Source: Candidatus Hydrogenedentota bacterium
GTDB taxonomy: Bacteria > UBA8481 > J006
Length of the DNA stretch: 33,408 nucleotides
Assembly: GCA_003697085.1 (NCBI GenBank)
Contig: RFFU01000101.1
Location: forward strand, 1 to 33,408
Direction: 5' to 3'
Below the pieces are notes generated by a model that did not search any database, was not told the origin of the DNA, and saw only the letters and a program-made list of their open reading frames with translations. The position numbers were made by a program, and so were the translations under genes. How positions within the stretch are numbered: the stretch's first letter is position 1; the number at the start of each line of letters is the position of its first letter. Positions 1 through 9,100 of the stretch are shown here, piece by piece.

Positions 1-74
1 AATACGCCCCCCTCACCCCAACCCTCTCCCCCGAGGGGCGAGGGAGAACGAGGCGGTTGTCAACAATCTTGGGA
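1..74. repeat. Dispersed GC-rich repeat, copy 1 (second copy at 33324-33397)
   Basis: This 74-bp segment recurs in the same orientation at 33324-33397 with one mismatch that I can see (caacaa versus cagcaa near the right end). Its core (CCCTCACCCCAACC followed by a C-run and then GAGGGGCGAGGGAG) can fold on itself. It resembles REP-like sequences common between genes in many bacterial genomes. It encodes nothing recognisable. It is immediately followed by the 106-bp inverted-repeat module at 75-180. Confidence 0.85.
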
Positions 75-180
75 GTGGCCGATCGTGATGCGCAGACTGG
101 AGAGTCTACGCTCCACGGTGGAACGGAGATACCGCGCGTGGGAGATTCCTCGTCGGGCTGCGCCCTCCTCGGAATGACAC
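75..180. repeat. 106-bp module, inverted copy at 5730-5835
   Basis: Read on the opposite strand, 5730-5835 reproduces this segment almost base for base. The shared parts are the GTGGCCGATCG start, the hairpin at 90-111 (arms 90-98 and 103-111, loop GGAG, one mismatch), the CACGGTGGAACGGAGATACC block and the GGAATGACAC end. The central part around 150-170 differs most. The two copies bracket the DUF2203-glpX-membrane protein block. The open reading frames across both copies are by-products of the repeat and I do not call them genes. Confidence 0.85.
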
Positions 181-345
181 CAGGGTCGAGCGAAGCGAGC
201 CACTGGTGTCATCCCGAGTCTGCCGTAAGGCGGACGAGGGATCCCCCCTACGCGGTATCCCGCTTGTTATCATTCCCCCATCGCCCCAAAGCGAACGAGG
301 GATCCCCCCATGCGGTATCCCGTGTCGGGATGGTTCCGCAAGCAG
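174..345. repeat. Mosaic of GTCATTCC/GGATCCC-type repeat cassettes
   Basis: A 10-bp perfect stem (174-183 with 203-212, ATGACACCAG/CTGGTGTCAT) opens this block. It is followed by two imperfect copies of a cassette containing GACGAGGGATCCCCC and GCGGTATCCC (about 227-275 and 290-335). The same words recur at 5670-5780, 19480-19515 and 33245-33315. The whole 1-449 stretch contains no credible gene. Confidence 0.75.
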
Positions 346-406
346 GATGGCCGTCCTCCCGGTGAGAAATCCCGGGTCCCGGTCTTTCCGCTTCTTCTGA
401 TTCCTT

Positions 407-435
407 TTGACTCGAGCGGGATCAAGGGATAGAAA
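407..435 (+). promoter_or_regulatory. Putative sigma70-type promoter for DUF2203-glpX
   Basis: TTGACT (407-412), a 17-bp spacer and TAGAAA (430-435) match the consensus reasonably. The predicted start of transcription would fall around 442, only about 8 nt before the ATG at 450, giving a very short leader. This is inferred from sequence only. Confidence 0.5.
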
Positions 436-449
436 AACCATCAGAGACG

Positions 450-833
450 ATGGAACCGGAGAAGGAAGAAGAAGAGGAGAGTCGAACGGAATTTTCCCGT
501 CGGCTCTTCACATTGGATGAAGCGCGGGAATTGCTCCCGAGAATCAAGAAGATCACGCGGCGGTATCAAGAGGAGGTCGATTATCTTCGGTCTTCCGCGA
601 CGGGGAGAAGTGGACGGGAAGCCGCGCACCGGCAGAGACTGATCGAAGATCGAATTCGGAAATGGTGTCGTGACATCCTTGCTCTGGGCGCCGAACCGAA
701 GGGATTGTGGCTCGTCGATTTCGACAGCGGAGACGGCTTTTATTTTTGTTGGCGGTTGGGGGAAGAGGACATCGAGCACATTCACGAATACGACGCCGGG
801 TTCGCCGGCCGCCGAAGAATCTCCTGGAGGTGA
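450..833 (+). CDS. DUF2203 family protein
   Basis: A 127-residue protein with an acidic N-terminus (MEPEKEEEEESR) and then the pattern of DUF2203: RLFTLDEARELLPRIKKITRRYQ near residues 18-40, a charged helical middle, and the C-terminal block GLWLVDFDSGDGFYFCWRLGEEDIEHIHE-type with the FxxCWRLGE and HEYDAGFAGRR elements. Family members are small cytosolic proteins of unknown function, so no reaction can be assigned. It precedes glpX by 6 bases and very probably shares its transcript. A promoter-like sequence lies just upstream. The ATG at 450 starts right at the acidic tail, which may be longer or shorter in relatives. Confidence 0.85.
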   Translation: MEPEKEEEEESRTEFSRRLFTLDEARELLPRIKKITRRYQEEVDYLRSSATGRSGREAAHRQRLIEDRIRKWCRDILALGAEPKGLWLVDFDSGDGFYFCWRLGEEDIEHIHEYDAGFAGRRRISWR

Positions 834-839
834 TGAGCG

Positions 840-2159
840 ATGCCCGACATTGATATGAACCGGCCGTTGGAACGGAGCGATACGTTTCTGCCGTTCCAGA
901 TGATGCACGAAGCGGGTCCGATCGAGAATGTCCGGGTCGTCGATGTGACGCGCGCGGCGGCGGTTGCCGTCAAACCCTGGGTGGGACGCGGGCTCAAGAA
1001 CGAGGCGGACCAGGCGGCGGTCGCGGCGATGCGCCGCATGCTCAATCGCGAAATCCCCGTCCGCGGAACCGTGGTGATCGGCGAAGGCGAGCGGGACAAG
1101 GCGCCGATGCTCTATATCGGCGAGGAAGTCGGAATATACCGGCGCCTCACACCCTACGAACTCACCAAACTCGAACTCCTCGATTCCGTTCCGGAAGGAA
1201 TGGATCCGTTCCTGAAACTCTCGCGCGAGGACCTGCTGGACCTCGGCGTCTTCCGCGACGTGCGAAAACGCAAGATTCCGGAGGAGCGCTGGATGACGGA
1301 CGAGGAGCTGCGGGAACTGGGGATTCCGGTCGTGGACATCGCGACCGATCCGTTGGAGGGAACGACCCCGGCCGCCTATAACCTCGAAGGGGCCACGACC
1401 GTGATGGCGATGGCGGAGCGCGGAACGGTGTTGCACGCGCCCGACATCTATATGGAGAAACTGGTCGTGGGACCCAGCGCCGCGGGGCAGGTCGACCTTC
1501 GGGCGCCGGTCAAGGAGAACCTGGAAGTGATCCGCCGCTCGCTCAGGCGCGATTCCGTGCATGATCTCAATATCGTCGTGATGAACCGCGGGAGAAACAA
1601 GGCCCTGATCGACGAGATTCGATCGTGTGGAGCGACGGTGAAGTTGATCGAGGACTGCGATATGATGCGGGGGATCGCCGCGGCGATCCGCGGATCCCAG
1701 ATCCACGCGCTCTTCGGTATCGGGGCCGCGCCGGAGGGCGTATTGACCGCGATCGCGATCAAGGCCTTGGGAGGGGAAATCCAGGCGCGCCTCGTCTCGC
1801 GCAACGTCAACCATCGCGACATTGCCGCCAAGGACGATGCCGCGGAGGACACAACCAATGCCTTCGCCTTTTCCCAGGAGGAGATTGCGCGGATGAAGAG
1901 AATGAAGGTTCCCGAGATCGAGAAGGTCCTCGAAGGCGAAAAGATCTTCCATACCGAGGACCTCTGTTCTTCCAAGGATTTCGTCTTCGGGGCTACGGGG
2001 GTCACGACGGGAGACCTGCTCAAGGGAGTGATCGTCTTCCAAGCCGGGGGAGCCATCACGGATTCGCTCAAGATCGGCGGTTCCGGAATCTTTCACACGA
2101 TCAAGACGATCTACATCAAGGACAAGAAACGCAATCCCGTACGCATGCCCGGATCTTGA
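840..2159 (+). CDS. glpX: Class II fructose-1,6-bisphosphatase (GlpX), with internal insertion
   Basis: A 439-residue GlpX-type phosphatase that hydrolyses fructose 1,6-bisphosphate to fructose 6-phosphate in gluconeogenesis. Visible hallmarks are VIGEGERDKAPMLYIGEEVG (residues 79-98), DIATDPLEGT (166-175), HAPDIYMEKLVVGP (199-212) and GIGAAPEG (293-300). By comparison with E. coli GlpX, the metal ligands Asp33, Glu57, Asp85, Glu88 and Glu213 have counterparts here (Asp57, a Glu of the GEGE motif, Asp170, Glu173, Glu299), so the enzyme looks active. Known GlpX proteins have only about 5-10 residues between GEEVG and the DPLEGT motif. Here about 65 extra residues (roughly 99-164) sit there, rich in charged helices. 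That makes the protein some 100 residues longer than E. coli GlpX. It is cotranscribed with the upstream DUF2203 gene (6-bp gap); GGAGG is located 5 bases before the ATG. Confidence 0.95.
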   Translation: MPDIDMNRPLERSDTFLPFQMMHEAGPIENVRVVDVTRAAAVAVKPWVGRGLKNEADQAAVAAMRRMLNREIPVRGTVVIGEGERDKAPMLYIGEEVGIYRRLTPYELTKLELLDSVPEGMDPFLKLSREDLLDLGVFRDVRKRKIPEERWMTDEELRELGIPVVDIATDPLEGTTPAAYNLEGATTVMAMAERGTVLHAPDIYMEKLVVGPSAAGQVDLRAPVKENLEVIRRSLRRDSVHDLNIVVMNRGRNKALIDEIRSCGATVKLIEDCDMMRGIAAAIRGSQIHALFGIGAAPEGVLTAIAIKALGGEIQARLVSRNVNHRDIAAKDDAAEDTTNAFAFSQEEIARMKRMKVPEIEKVLEGEKIFHTEDLCSSKDFVFGATGVTTGDLLKGVIVFQAGGAITDSLKIGGSGIFHTIKTIYIKDKKRNPVRMPGS

Positions 2160-2280
2160 TTTCGGAGGCGGATCGCGCACCAGCGGGTTCAAGCCGAATG
2201 ATGGAGAGTGAGAAGCGGGGGCGAGACGCGTTTGCCCTGAGAGGAGTAGGAGAAGCCTCGGAGAAGACGCGGGGAGTGCG

Positions 2281-3888
2281 ATGGTAGAGGAAGCGACGGC
2301 GGCGGGTGAGCGGAAACCCGGAAAGTACATCGTTGGCATGACGAGGGTCGTTTTGTTTCTCCTTCTTCTCAACCTGCCTCTCCTGTTTCTCCTGCGCCAC
2401 CTCGGAGGATTTCAACTCGGTTACGATGAAGCCTGGAGGATCCTGGCCGCAACGGCGGACGGAACCTGGCGCGCCTTCTTTGCGAGGTGGTTCGTCGACG
2501 GCCTGCCCGTCCCCGTGTCGATTCCCTACGAAGTCTTCGTTCGTGTCGCGGCGGGAGCCCTTTCCCGCGGCTCGCTGGTCTTGTTTCTCCGCCTCCTGAA
2601 TCTCGGCGTCTTCCTCCTGATCGTTTTCCAAACCAGAATCCTGGCGCGACGGTTGGGCCTTTCCGCGCCCGCCGCCGTCCTTTCCGCGCTCGCCGTCGCC
2701 ATCCACCCGTACCTGGCCCCCTCCGCGCTCGTCATCAAGGAGCATACGATTCTCGTCGCCCTTTTTCTCGCCTGGTGGATTCGACTTGCGGGACGAATCT
2801 CGCGGGGAAGAGAACCCGGAGTGGGGGAACTCTTCGCAGCCGGAGCCGTGATGGTGTGGAGCCCTCTGGCGGCGCTTCCCGCCTTCCTCACGATCGTCGT
2901 GGCGGCGCTGTTCCTCCGCCGCAGAGGCCGAGCCGTTCCGCCGATTCTCCTTCTTTCGGGCGTTCTCGTCTTGCTCCTTGCGGGATGGTATTACGCCGGT
3001 TCGAGGAGCCTCTTCGAGAAGATACTCCATTGGTTCGACCGGCACGCGGTCGCGTTGCCGCGGCGAAAGGGGCTCTTCTTCAACGAGGATGAGCAGACGT
3101 TCCGGGCGTATCTTCTCGGAACCGCCTCCCTGATCGGGTTCCGGCGGACGATCTTTCCGGCGAACCTCATTCTTGGATGCTGCTGGGGTTTCGCCGTCGG
3201 TTCGGCCTGTTGCGGACTTCTCCGCGGGAAGCGTCGTCCGGAGCCCCTTTTCTCTTTCGGGGCGTTGCTTCTTCCGCCGCTGGCGCTGGGAGCGACCTTT
3301 CTCGGAACCGGCGTTGCGGCGGCGCGGATGGTGACCTGGACGATTCCGCTCTTCGTGATCGCAATGATCGGTTTCGGGTTCGAGGCGCCCCGACGGACGC
3401 CCGGCCGGGCCGCCGCGACACTGCTCTTTTTCCTGGCGCTTCCCGTCGGCTGGCACTCGCTGCCGACGACCGGACGGCCGATTACGGCGTTTCTCGATCA
3501 GGCGCCGGTTCCGTTCGACCGCACCCGCGATGTCGTGCTCCATTCTTCCGTGCTGACCTATTTCCCCCACCAGGTTCTCGACCCCGAGGCTCCGAAGGGA
3601 GTGCTTACCGATCCGAACGTCTGGTTCACCGAATACCTTGATCCGAGTTTTCCGATGCGGCGGCATTTCATTCCGAAAAACGCGTCCTGGAATGACGATC
3701 GGTTGCGGCGTTTCTCCGGAGGCGCGATCTGGAACGTGCACTGCTACGAGCGTTACGAGCCGATCGTGAAACGGCTCGAGACTGTGCCGTTCGGCGGGCG
3801 GGCGCGGGTGGAGGCGTTCGACCGATGGCCGCTGTTCTGGTTTCGCGTGACGCGGGCGGATTCGCCTCCCGCGGGGACGGATTCGTGA
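2281..3888 (+). CDS. Polytopic membrane protein, probable GT-C-type glycosyltransferase
   Basis: A 535-residue protein with roughly ten or more hydrophobic segments, starting with a clear one at residues 23-38. A short loop follows with the acidic GYDEAW motif (Asp49-Glu50), where GT-C enzymes (lipid-phosphosugar-dependent, ArnT/PMT-like) carry their catalytic acid. The last 130 residues or so form a soluble tail. The likely role is sugar transfer on the outer side of the cytoplasmic membrane, but acceptor and donor are unknown. It begins 121 bp after glpX, and an internal ATG at 2338 is an alternative start. A second large membrane protein follows 24 bp later, so the two are probably coexpressed. 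The fold assignment rests on topology and the acidic loop motif only. Confidence 0.6.
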   Translation: MVEEATAAGERKPGKYIVGMTRVVLFLLLLNLPLLFLLRHLGGFQLGYDEAWRILAATADGTWRAFFARWFVDGLPVPVSIPYEVFVRVAAGALSRGSLVLFLRLLNLGVFLLIVFQTRILARRLGLSAPAAVLSALAVAIHPYLAPSALVIKEHTILVALFLAWWIRLAGRISRGREPGVGELFAAGAVMVWSPLAALPAFLTIVVAALFLRRRGRAVPPILLLSGVLVLLLAGWYYAGSRSLFEKILHWFDRHAVALPRRKGLFFNEDEQTFRAYLLGTASLIGFRRTIFPANLILGCCWGFAVGSACCGLLRGKRRPEPLFSFGALLLPPLALGATFLGTGVAAARMVTWTIPLFVIAMIGFGFEAPRRTPGRAAATLLFFLALPVGWHSLPTTGRPITAFLDQAPVPFDRTRDVVLHSSVLTYFPHQVLDPEAPKGVLTDPNVWFTEYLDPSFPMRRHFIPKNASWNDDRLRRFSGGAIWNVHCYERYEPIVKRLETVPFGGRARVEAFDRWPLFWFRVTRADSPPAGTDS

Positions 3889-3912
3889 CGGCGCGGAACG
3901 GCGCGGAATGAG

Positions 3913-5631
3913 ATGGGGTTCGGAATGAGGTCGAATTCCGAGCGAGCGAAACGGGCGAATCCCGCGCGGGAACACGGGTTTATCTTCCTCGGCTTTCTGG
4001 TTCTGGCGATCGTGGCCACGTGGCCCCTGGCGTTGCATTTTACCTCGAGCCTTCCCTTCGAACCCTCGTTACCCACGATGAAGGGAGGAGATATCTGGAT
4101 TCACTACTGGAATCTCTGGTGGGTGAAAAAAGCGTTGTGCGAACTGCACGCCAATCCCTTCTTTTGCCGCTGGGCGTTCTATCCGAACGGCGTTTCGTTG
4201 GCGCACCATCCGCTCAATCTCGCCGGAGCGCTTCTTTCGATGCCGGTTCATCTTCTTTTCGGAGCGCCGGCGGCCTACAACTTCCTCCTGACGGCGTCGT
4301 TCGTTCTGGCGGGGTTCTTTATGTACATACTCGCTTACGAGATCACCGGTTCGCGTGTCGGAGCCGTCGTCGCGGGATTCATCTACACGCTCGCGCCGTA
4401 CCACTTTCAACAGTGGAACCACCTCGAGCACGTCTCGATCGAATGGGCGCCGTTCTTCCTCTTCTTCTTCCACCGCCTCATAAGAGCGGGAAGAGACTGT
4501 GATCTCTTCGGCGCGATCCTCGGTTTCCTTCTCGTTTTCTATACCGATCTCTACGTGGCCGTGAACGTCGCGGTCGCCGGGTCGATTCTGTTTCTCGCGT
4601 TCCCGCCGCGCCGTGCTCCGTCGCTTCGCGCGTTAGTGATCTTTCTCGCCGTCGTCGGAATCGCGACGCTCCCCGTCACGGTTCCGATGATCCACGCGGC
4701 CTTGACAGCCGCCTTTCTCGCGCCGCCGCGGTGGGTCGTCGAGGCGAACGGGGCCGACCTCGTCGCGTTCTTCGTACCGCCGTTCTACCACCCGCTTTGG
4801 GGCCAAGCCGCGGCGGCGATCTACGACCGGATCGCCGGTTTCGAGAAGATCGCGTATCTCGGGTTCGTGCCGCTGGTACTGTCGGCAATTGCTTTGCGTT
4901 CTTCGGGACAGAGGCGGCGCAAGTGGGCTTGGGGCATTATTGCGGCCGCCGGAGTGTTCTTCTCGCTCGGCCCCGTCCTCCAGGTGGGAGGCGTTTTCCT
5001 CCGGGGGCTCCCGATGCCGTACGGTCTGCTCGAGAAGATTCCGGGGTTGGGGGCGGGTCGCGCGCCGCTGAGGTGGCTTCTGCTCTTCCATCTCGGAACG
5101 GCGGTGCTGGCGGCCGAGGCGTTTCGCGCCGGAGTGAAAAGCAGCGGGAGGGGTGTTCTCCTCGTTGCGCTCGTTCTTCTCGAGTTCTTCCCGAAGGTCC
5201 CCGTGCGGCTCGAACCGCTCGGCGCGGATCCCTTCTACGAACGTTTGAGAACGGAGCCGGGGGAATTCGCCGTGATCGAGGTTCCGGTGACGGAATGGCC
5301 GGAGAAGATCACGTACTACCAGACGATTCACGAGCGGCCGCTGCCGATCGGGATACCGACCTTCGTCCCGCGCACGGCCTATCGTTTCATCGCGGAGACG
5401 CCGTTTCTGAGGGAACTGTACAATCCGAGCCTGGCGACGCCGGAGAAGGGGCGGGATTATTACCGCGCGGGTCTTCGACGGTTGAAGGAAAACGGGTTTC
5501 GGTACGTGATCGTGCACGAGGGAATGTTGCGGGAGGTGACGCGCGCGCGCGTCCGGAGGCTTCTGGAGGAAGTGGCCGATTTGCGATGCGAATACCGTTC
5601 GCGTGCGTTACGTGTCTATCGAATCGAATAG
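3913..5631 (+). CDS. Polytopic membrane protein, GT-C/YfhO-like, with C-terminal soluble domain
   Basis: A 572-residue protein with a first membrane helix at about 23-42, a loop with the motif MKGGDIWIHYWNLWW (Asp60), and a run of hydrophobic segments to about residue 430. A soluble domain of about 140 residues follows (FAVIEVPVTEWPEK ... FRYVIVHEGML ... ALRVYRIE). This layout is typical of large bacterial membrane proteins of GT-C or YfhO-like type whose substrates are mostly unknown; the acidic residue after the first helix is in the usual place for a GT-C catalytic base. A further ATG lies at 3925. It follows the previous membrane protein closely and is probably part of the same transcript. 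No specific sugar can be assigned. Confidence 0.6.
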   Translation: MGFGMRSNSERAKRANPAREHGFIFLGFLVLAIVATWPLALHFTSSLPFEPSLPTMKGGDIWIHYWNLWWVKKALCELHANPFFCRWAFYPNGVSLAHHPLNLAGALLSMPVHLLFGAPAAYNFLLTASFVLAGFFMYILAYEITGSRVGAVVAGFIYTLAPYHFQQWNHLEHVSIEWAPFFLFFFHRLIRAGRDCDLFGAILGFLLVFYTDLYVAVNVAVAGSILFLAFPPRRAPSLRALVIFLAVVGIATLPVTVPMIHAALTAAFLAPPRWVVEANGADLVAFFVPPFYHPLWGQAAAAIYDRIAGFEKIAYLGFVPLVLSAIALRSSGQRRRKWAWGIIAAAGVFFSLGPVLQVGGVFLRGLPMPYGLLEKIPGLGAGRAPLRWLLLFHLGTAVLAAEAFRAGVKSSGRGVLLVALVLLEFFPKVPVRLEPLGADPFYERLRTEPGEFAVIEVPVTEWPEKITYYQTIHERPLPIGIPTFVPRTAYRFIAETPFLRELYNPSLATPEKGRDYYRAGLRRLKENGFRYVIVHEGMLREVTRARVRRLLEEVADLRCEYRSRALRVYRIE

Positions 5632-5640
5632 GACGGCCGC

Positions 5641-5658
5641 GGCGGGTGGCGACCCGCC
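5641..5658. repeat. Intergenic hairpin, GGCGGGT/ACCCGCC
   Basis: A 7-bp stem (5641-5647 with 5652-5658) with a 4-nt loop lies 9 bases after the stop codon of the membrane protein. No T-run follows, so it is not a classical rho-independent terminator, though it could protect the 3' end. It is the first of several hairpins in this 523-bp gene-free stretch. Confidence 0.6.
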
Positions 5659-5712
5659 CCCAGCGCGGGATACCGCGCGGAGGGGATCCCTCGTTCTCCT
5701 TACGGCGACTTT

Positions 5713-5740
5713 CGGAATGACAAAAGACGGTGTCATTCCG
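5713..5740. repeat. GTCATTCCG inverted repeat
   Basis: CGGAATGAC (5713-5721) pairs with GTCATTCCG (5732-5740) around a 10-nt loop. This is the same repeat word as at 174-212 and 19484-19511, and it joins directly to the long inverted copy at 5730-5835. Confidence 0.7.
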
Positions 5741-5835
5741 AGGAGGCCAAAGGCCGACGAGGAATCCCCCACGCGCGGTATCTCCGTTCCACCGTGGAGC
5801 GTAGACTCTCCAGTCTGCGCACCACGATCGGCCAC
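5730..5835. repeat. Inverted copy of the 75-180 module
   Basis: This is the reverse complement of 75-180 with a few differences. It includes the hairpin 5799-5807/5812-5820 with loop CTCC. Together the two copies form a pair of long inverted repeats about 5.5 kb apart, around four genes. Confidence 0.85.
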
Positions 5836-5837
5836 CC

Positions 5838-5906
5838 GCAGGTTGAGAACCTTCGCTCCGTGCCGTGCCTACATCCCGCTCCCCTTCCTGCAGGCAAGAT
5901 GCCTGC
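5838..5906. repeat. Two further intergenic hairpins
   Basis: The first is CGCAGGTT with AACCTTCG at about 5838-5855 (a degenerate GCAGGTT-type hairpin). The second is GCAGGCA (5890-5896), loop AGA, TGCCTGC (5900-5906), a perfect 7-bp stem. Both belong to families seen again at 13415-13500, 19440-19602 and 33206-33225. Confidence 0.75.
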
Positions 5907-5981
5907 GCTCCCAGGAATGCCTGTTTACCTGGATTTGACCTTGCCCACAATTTGCCATGACCCCCCAGCGGCGGGCGGAAC

Positions 5982-6010
5982 TTGACCGGAGCAGGGGTCC
6001 TTGATAGGGT
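5982..6010 (+). promoter_or_regulatory. Putative promoter for pyruvate carboxylase
   Basis: TTGACC (5982-5987), a 17-bp spacer and TAGGGT (6005-6010). The -35 box is good and the -10 box is weak. Transcription from here would give a leader of about 140 nt before the ATG at 6155. I see no known riboswitch in that leader. Confidence 0.4.
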
Positions 6011-6154
6011 GTGTTCCTGTTGCGAGTATTAGAGAGGGTTCTGTTCCTTGGAAGAGAAAGACCGCCTGCCGTCGCGGCTTGTTCATTCAACATCCTGGTA
6101 TTTGGTTTTCGGGAAGCGGAGTGAGGGGGGCAACGCGTTTTCCAGGATGGGGGA

Positions 6155-9100
6155 ATGGAAAAGGAGATGAGTGTGACAATAAGGAAAATCGAGCGGGTTC
6201 TGGTGGCGAATCGCGGGGAGATCGCAATTCGGGTTCTTCGCGCGGCGACGGAGTTGGGTTTTCGTACTATCGCGATCTATTCGGAAGAGGATCGACTTTC
6301 ACTCCACCGGTATAAGGCGGATGAATCCTACCTCGTCGGCAAGGGCAAAGGGCCGTTAAGGGCGTATCTCGGTATTGAGGAGATCATCGCGCTGGCGAAA
6401 GAGAAGAACGTGGACGCGATCCATCCCGGGTACGGGTTTCTTTCGGAGAACGCCGATTTCGCGCGCGCGTGCGAGCGGGCCGGGATTCTTTTCATCGGGC
6501 CGCCGGCGCGGCAGATCGCGCGGATGGGAGACAAGGTTGAAGGGCGGAAACTGGCTCGCCGACACGGCCTTCATTTGATTCCGGGGAGTCGCGGGGCCGT
6601 TTCCTTGAAGGGAGCGCTCGATTTTGCTTCGCGGGAGGGATATCCGGTCATCTTGAAGGCGGCTTTCGGTGGCGGGGGGAGGGGAATGCGGGTGGCTCAT
6701 TCGGCGAGAGAACTGAAGAAGTATTACGAGGAAGCGCGGCGGGAATCGGAGACGGCGTTCGGGCGGAGTGAGATTTTCGTCGAGAGGTATATCGAGAGGC
6801 CGAAGCATATCGAAGTGCAACTGATGGGGGATCATTACGGAAACGTCGTCCACTGTTGGGATCGAGACTGTTCGATCCAGCGGCGTCATCAGAAGGTGAT
6901 TGAGATCGCCCCCACTCCGCTTTTTCTGGACGGTGAGGCGGGGATACGAATGCGGGAAAAGATTTGCGAGGCGGCAGCCTCGTTCGGGCGGGCTCTGGGG
7001 TATCGCAACGCGGGGACGGTCGAGTTTCTGTATGACGTCGAGGCGGAACGATATTACTTCATGGAGATGAACACGCGGATTCAGGTGGAGCACACGGTGA
7101 CGGAGATGGTGACCGGGCTGGATCTCGTCAAGACGCAGTTTCTCGTCGCGCAGGGCTACCCGCTTCATGATTCTTGCGTTGGAATTCCTTACCAAGCGGC
7201 CGTGCGCTCGAGCGGAGTGGCGATCCAATGCCGCATCACCACCGAAGATCCGGGAAACGACTTTATGCCGGACTACGGGCGTCTCTCGGTCTATCGTTCT
7301 CCGGCGGGGCACGGCATCCGACTGGATGCGGGAAGCGCTCATACCGGAGCCGTAATCACGCCATACTACGATTCCTTGTTGGTGAAGGTGACGTCCTTCG
7401 GACGGGACCTTCGAGAGGCGGCGCGACGGATGGATCGCGCCTTGGCGGAGTTCCGTGTTCGCGGAGTGAAGACGAACATCCTTTTCCTTCGGCGCGTGAT
7501 GCAGGACGGCGATTTTCTCGCGAAGGATTTTCGAACCGATTATCTGGAGACGCATCCTCACTTGGTGGAGGCTCCTCCGGCCAAGGATCGCGCCTCGAAA
7601 CTTCTTCAGTATATCGGTGAGATCACGGTCAACGGGAATCCGATTCTGGCCCGGCGGGAGAAGAAGCGGCCGGAGGTGATCGTCGAACCGGCGGGTCTGG
7701 ATCCGAAGGATGGTAATCGTGTTCCGGAGGGAACGCGGGACAAGTTCCGGCGTCTCGGGCCCGAAAAGTTCATCGAGTGGATCAAGAGGCAGAGGCGGCT
7801 TCTCGTCACCGATACGACCTTTCGAGACGCGCATCAATCGTTGTTGGCGACCCGTGTTCGAACGAACGATATGGTGCGCGTGGCACGTTATCAGGCGGAA
7901 CGTCTTCCGGAGATCTTCTCTTACGAGATGTGGGGCGGCGCGACCTTCGACGCCGCGATGCGTTTCCTCAAGGAAGATCCCTGGGAGCGACTCGACGCCC
8001 TGCGCTGCCGGATCCCGAACACTCTATTCCAGATGCTGTTGCGCGGTTCAAATGCGGTGGGCTACACGAATTACCCGGACAATGTCATCAAGGAATTCGT
8101 TCGGCTGGCGGTGGAGGGCGGGATCGATCTCTTTCGAATTTTCGACTCGCTGAACTGGCTGCCGCCGTTGAGAATGGCGATCGAAGCGGTCCGAGAGGCC
8201 GGTGGATTGGCCGAGGCGGCGATCTGTTATACCGGAAACATCGAGGACCCTTCCCGGAAGAAGTACAACCTTGCTTACTATGTAAAATTGGCGAAGGAGT
8301 TGGAAAGAGCCGGCGCGCAGATCTTGGCGATCAAGGATATGGCGGGATTGCTCAGGCCGTTTTCGGCGCGCCTCCTCGTCAAGACACTCAAGAACGAGAT
8401 CGGGATCCCGATCCATCTCCATACTCACGACACAGCGGGGATTCAAGCCGCGACGTTGTTGGTCTCGGCGGAGGCGGGGGTGGACATCGTGGATGCGGCT
8501 CTGGCGGCGATGAGCGGCTTGACCTCCCAAGTGAACCTCAATTCGCTCGTCGCGGCCTTGGAATTCCACAGGCGGTCGACGGGCCTCGATCGAACCGCGC
8601 TCGATGAACTCGCAGCCTATTGGGAATCCGTCCGCCGGAATTACGCCCCGTTCGAACCGGATCTTCGCGCGGGTACGGCGACCGTCTATGAACATGAGAT
8701 GCCGGGGGGACAGTACACGAACCTGCGGGCTCAAGCCGAGGCGATGAACCTCGGGCACCGATGGAAGGAGGTCGTCGAGGCGTACCGAGCGGCGAATCGT
8801 CTCTTCGGCGACATCGTAAAAGTGACGCCCTCGTCAAAGGTCGTCGGGGACCTTGCGCTCTTTATGGTCACGAACGGGATCACGGAGGAGAATTTCTTCG
8901 AGAAGGCTCCGTCGCTCTCTTTTCCCGAGAGCGTCATCGGGATGTTGAGGGGGGAACTGGGGCGCCCGCCGGGAGGATTTCCCCCGCGGTTACGGAAGGT
9001 GATTCTGCGCGGAGAAGAACCGATCCGGGGCCGTCCCGGATCCGTGTTGCCCCCCGCGGATTTCGAGAAGACGCGAGCGGAATTGAACCGGAAGGAGCGC

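Noticed and set aside
57-365. Possible small gene at the left end
   Set aside because: It is read through the repeat mosaic, and its inverted counterpart at 5608-5835 encodes similar residues only because the DNA is repeated. It has no start signal or domain.
441-2372. Long minus-strand open frame (643 codons) across glpX
   Set aside because: It is antisense to a clear GlpX, rich in Arg/Pro/Asp without any domain, and is explained by high-GC codon bias. The same applies to the minus-strand frames at 2116-4038, 6356-7837, 23056-24618, 28993-30390 and 30760-32796.
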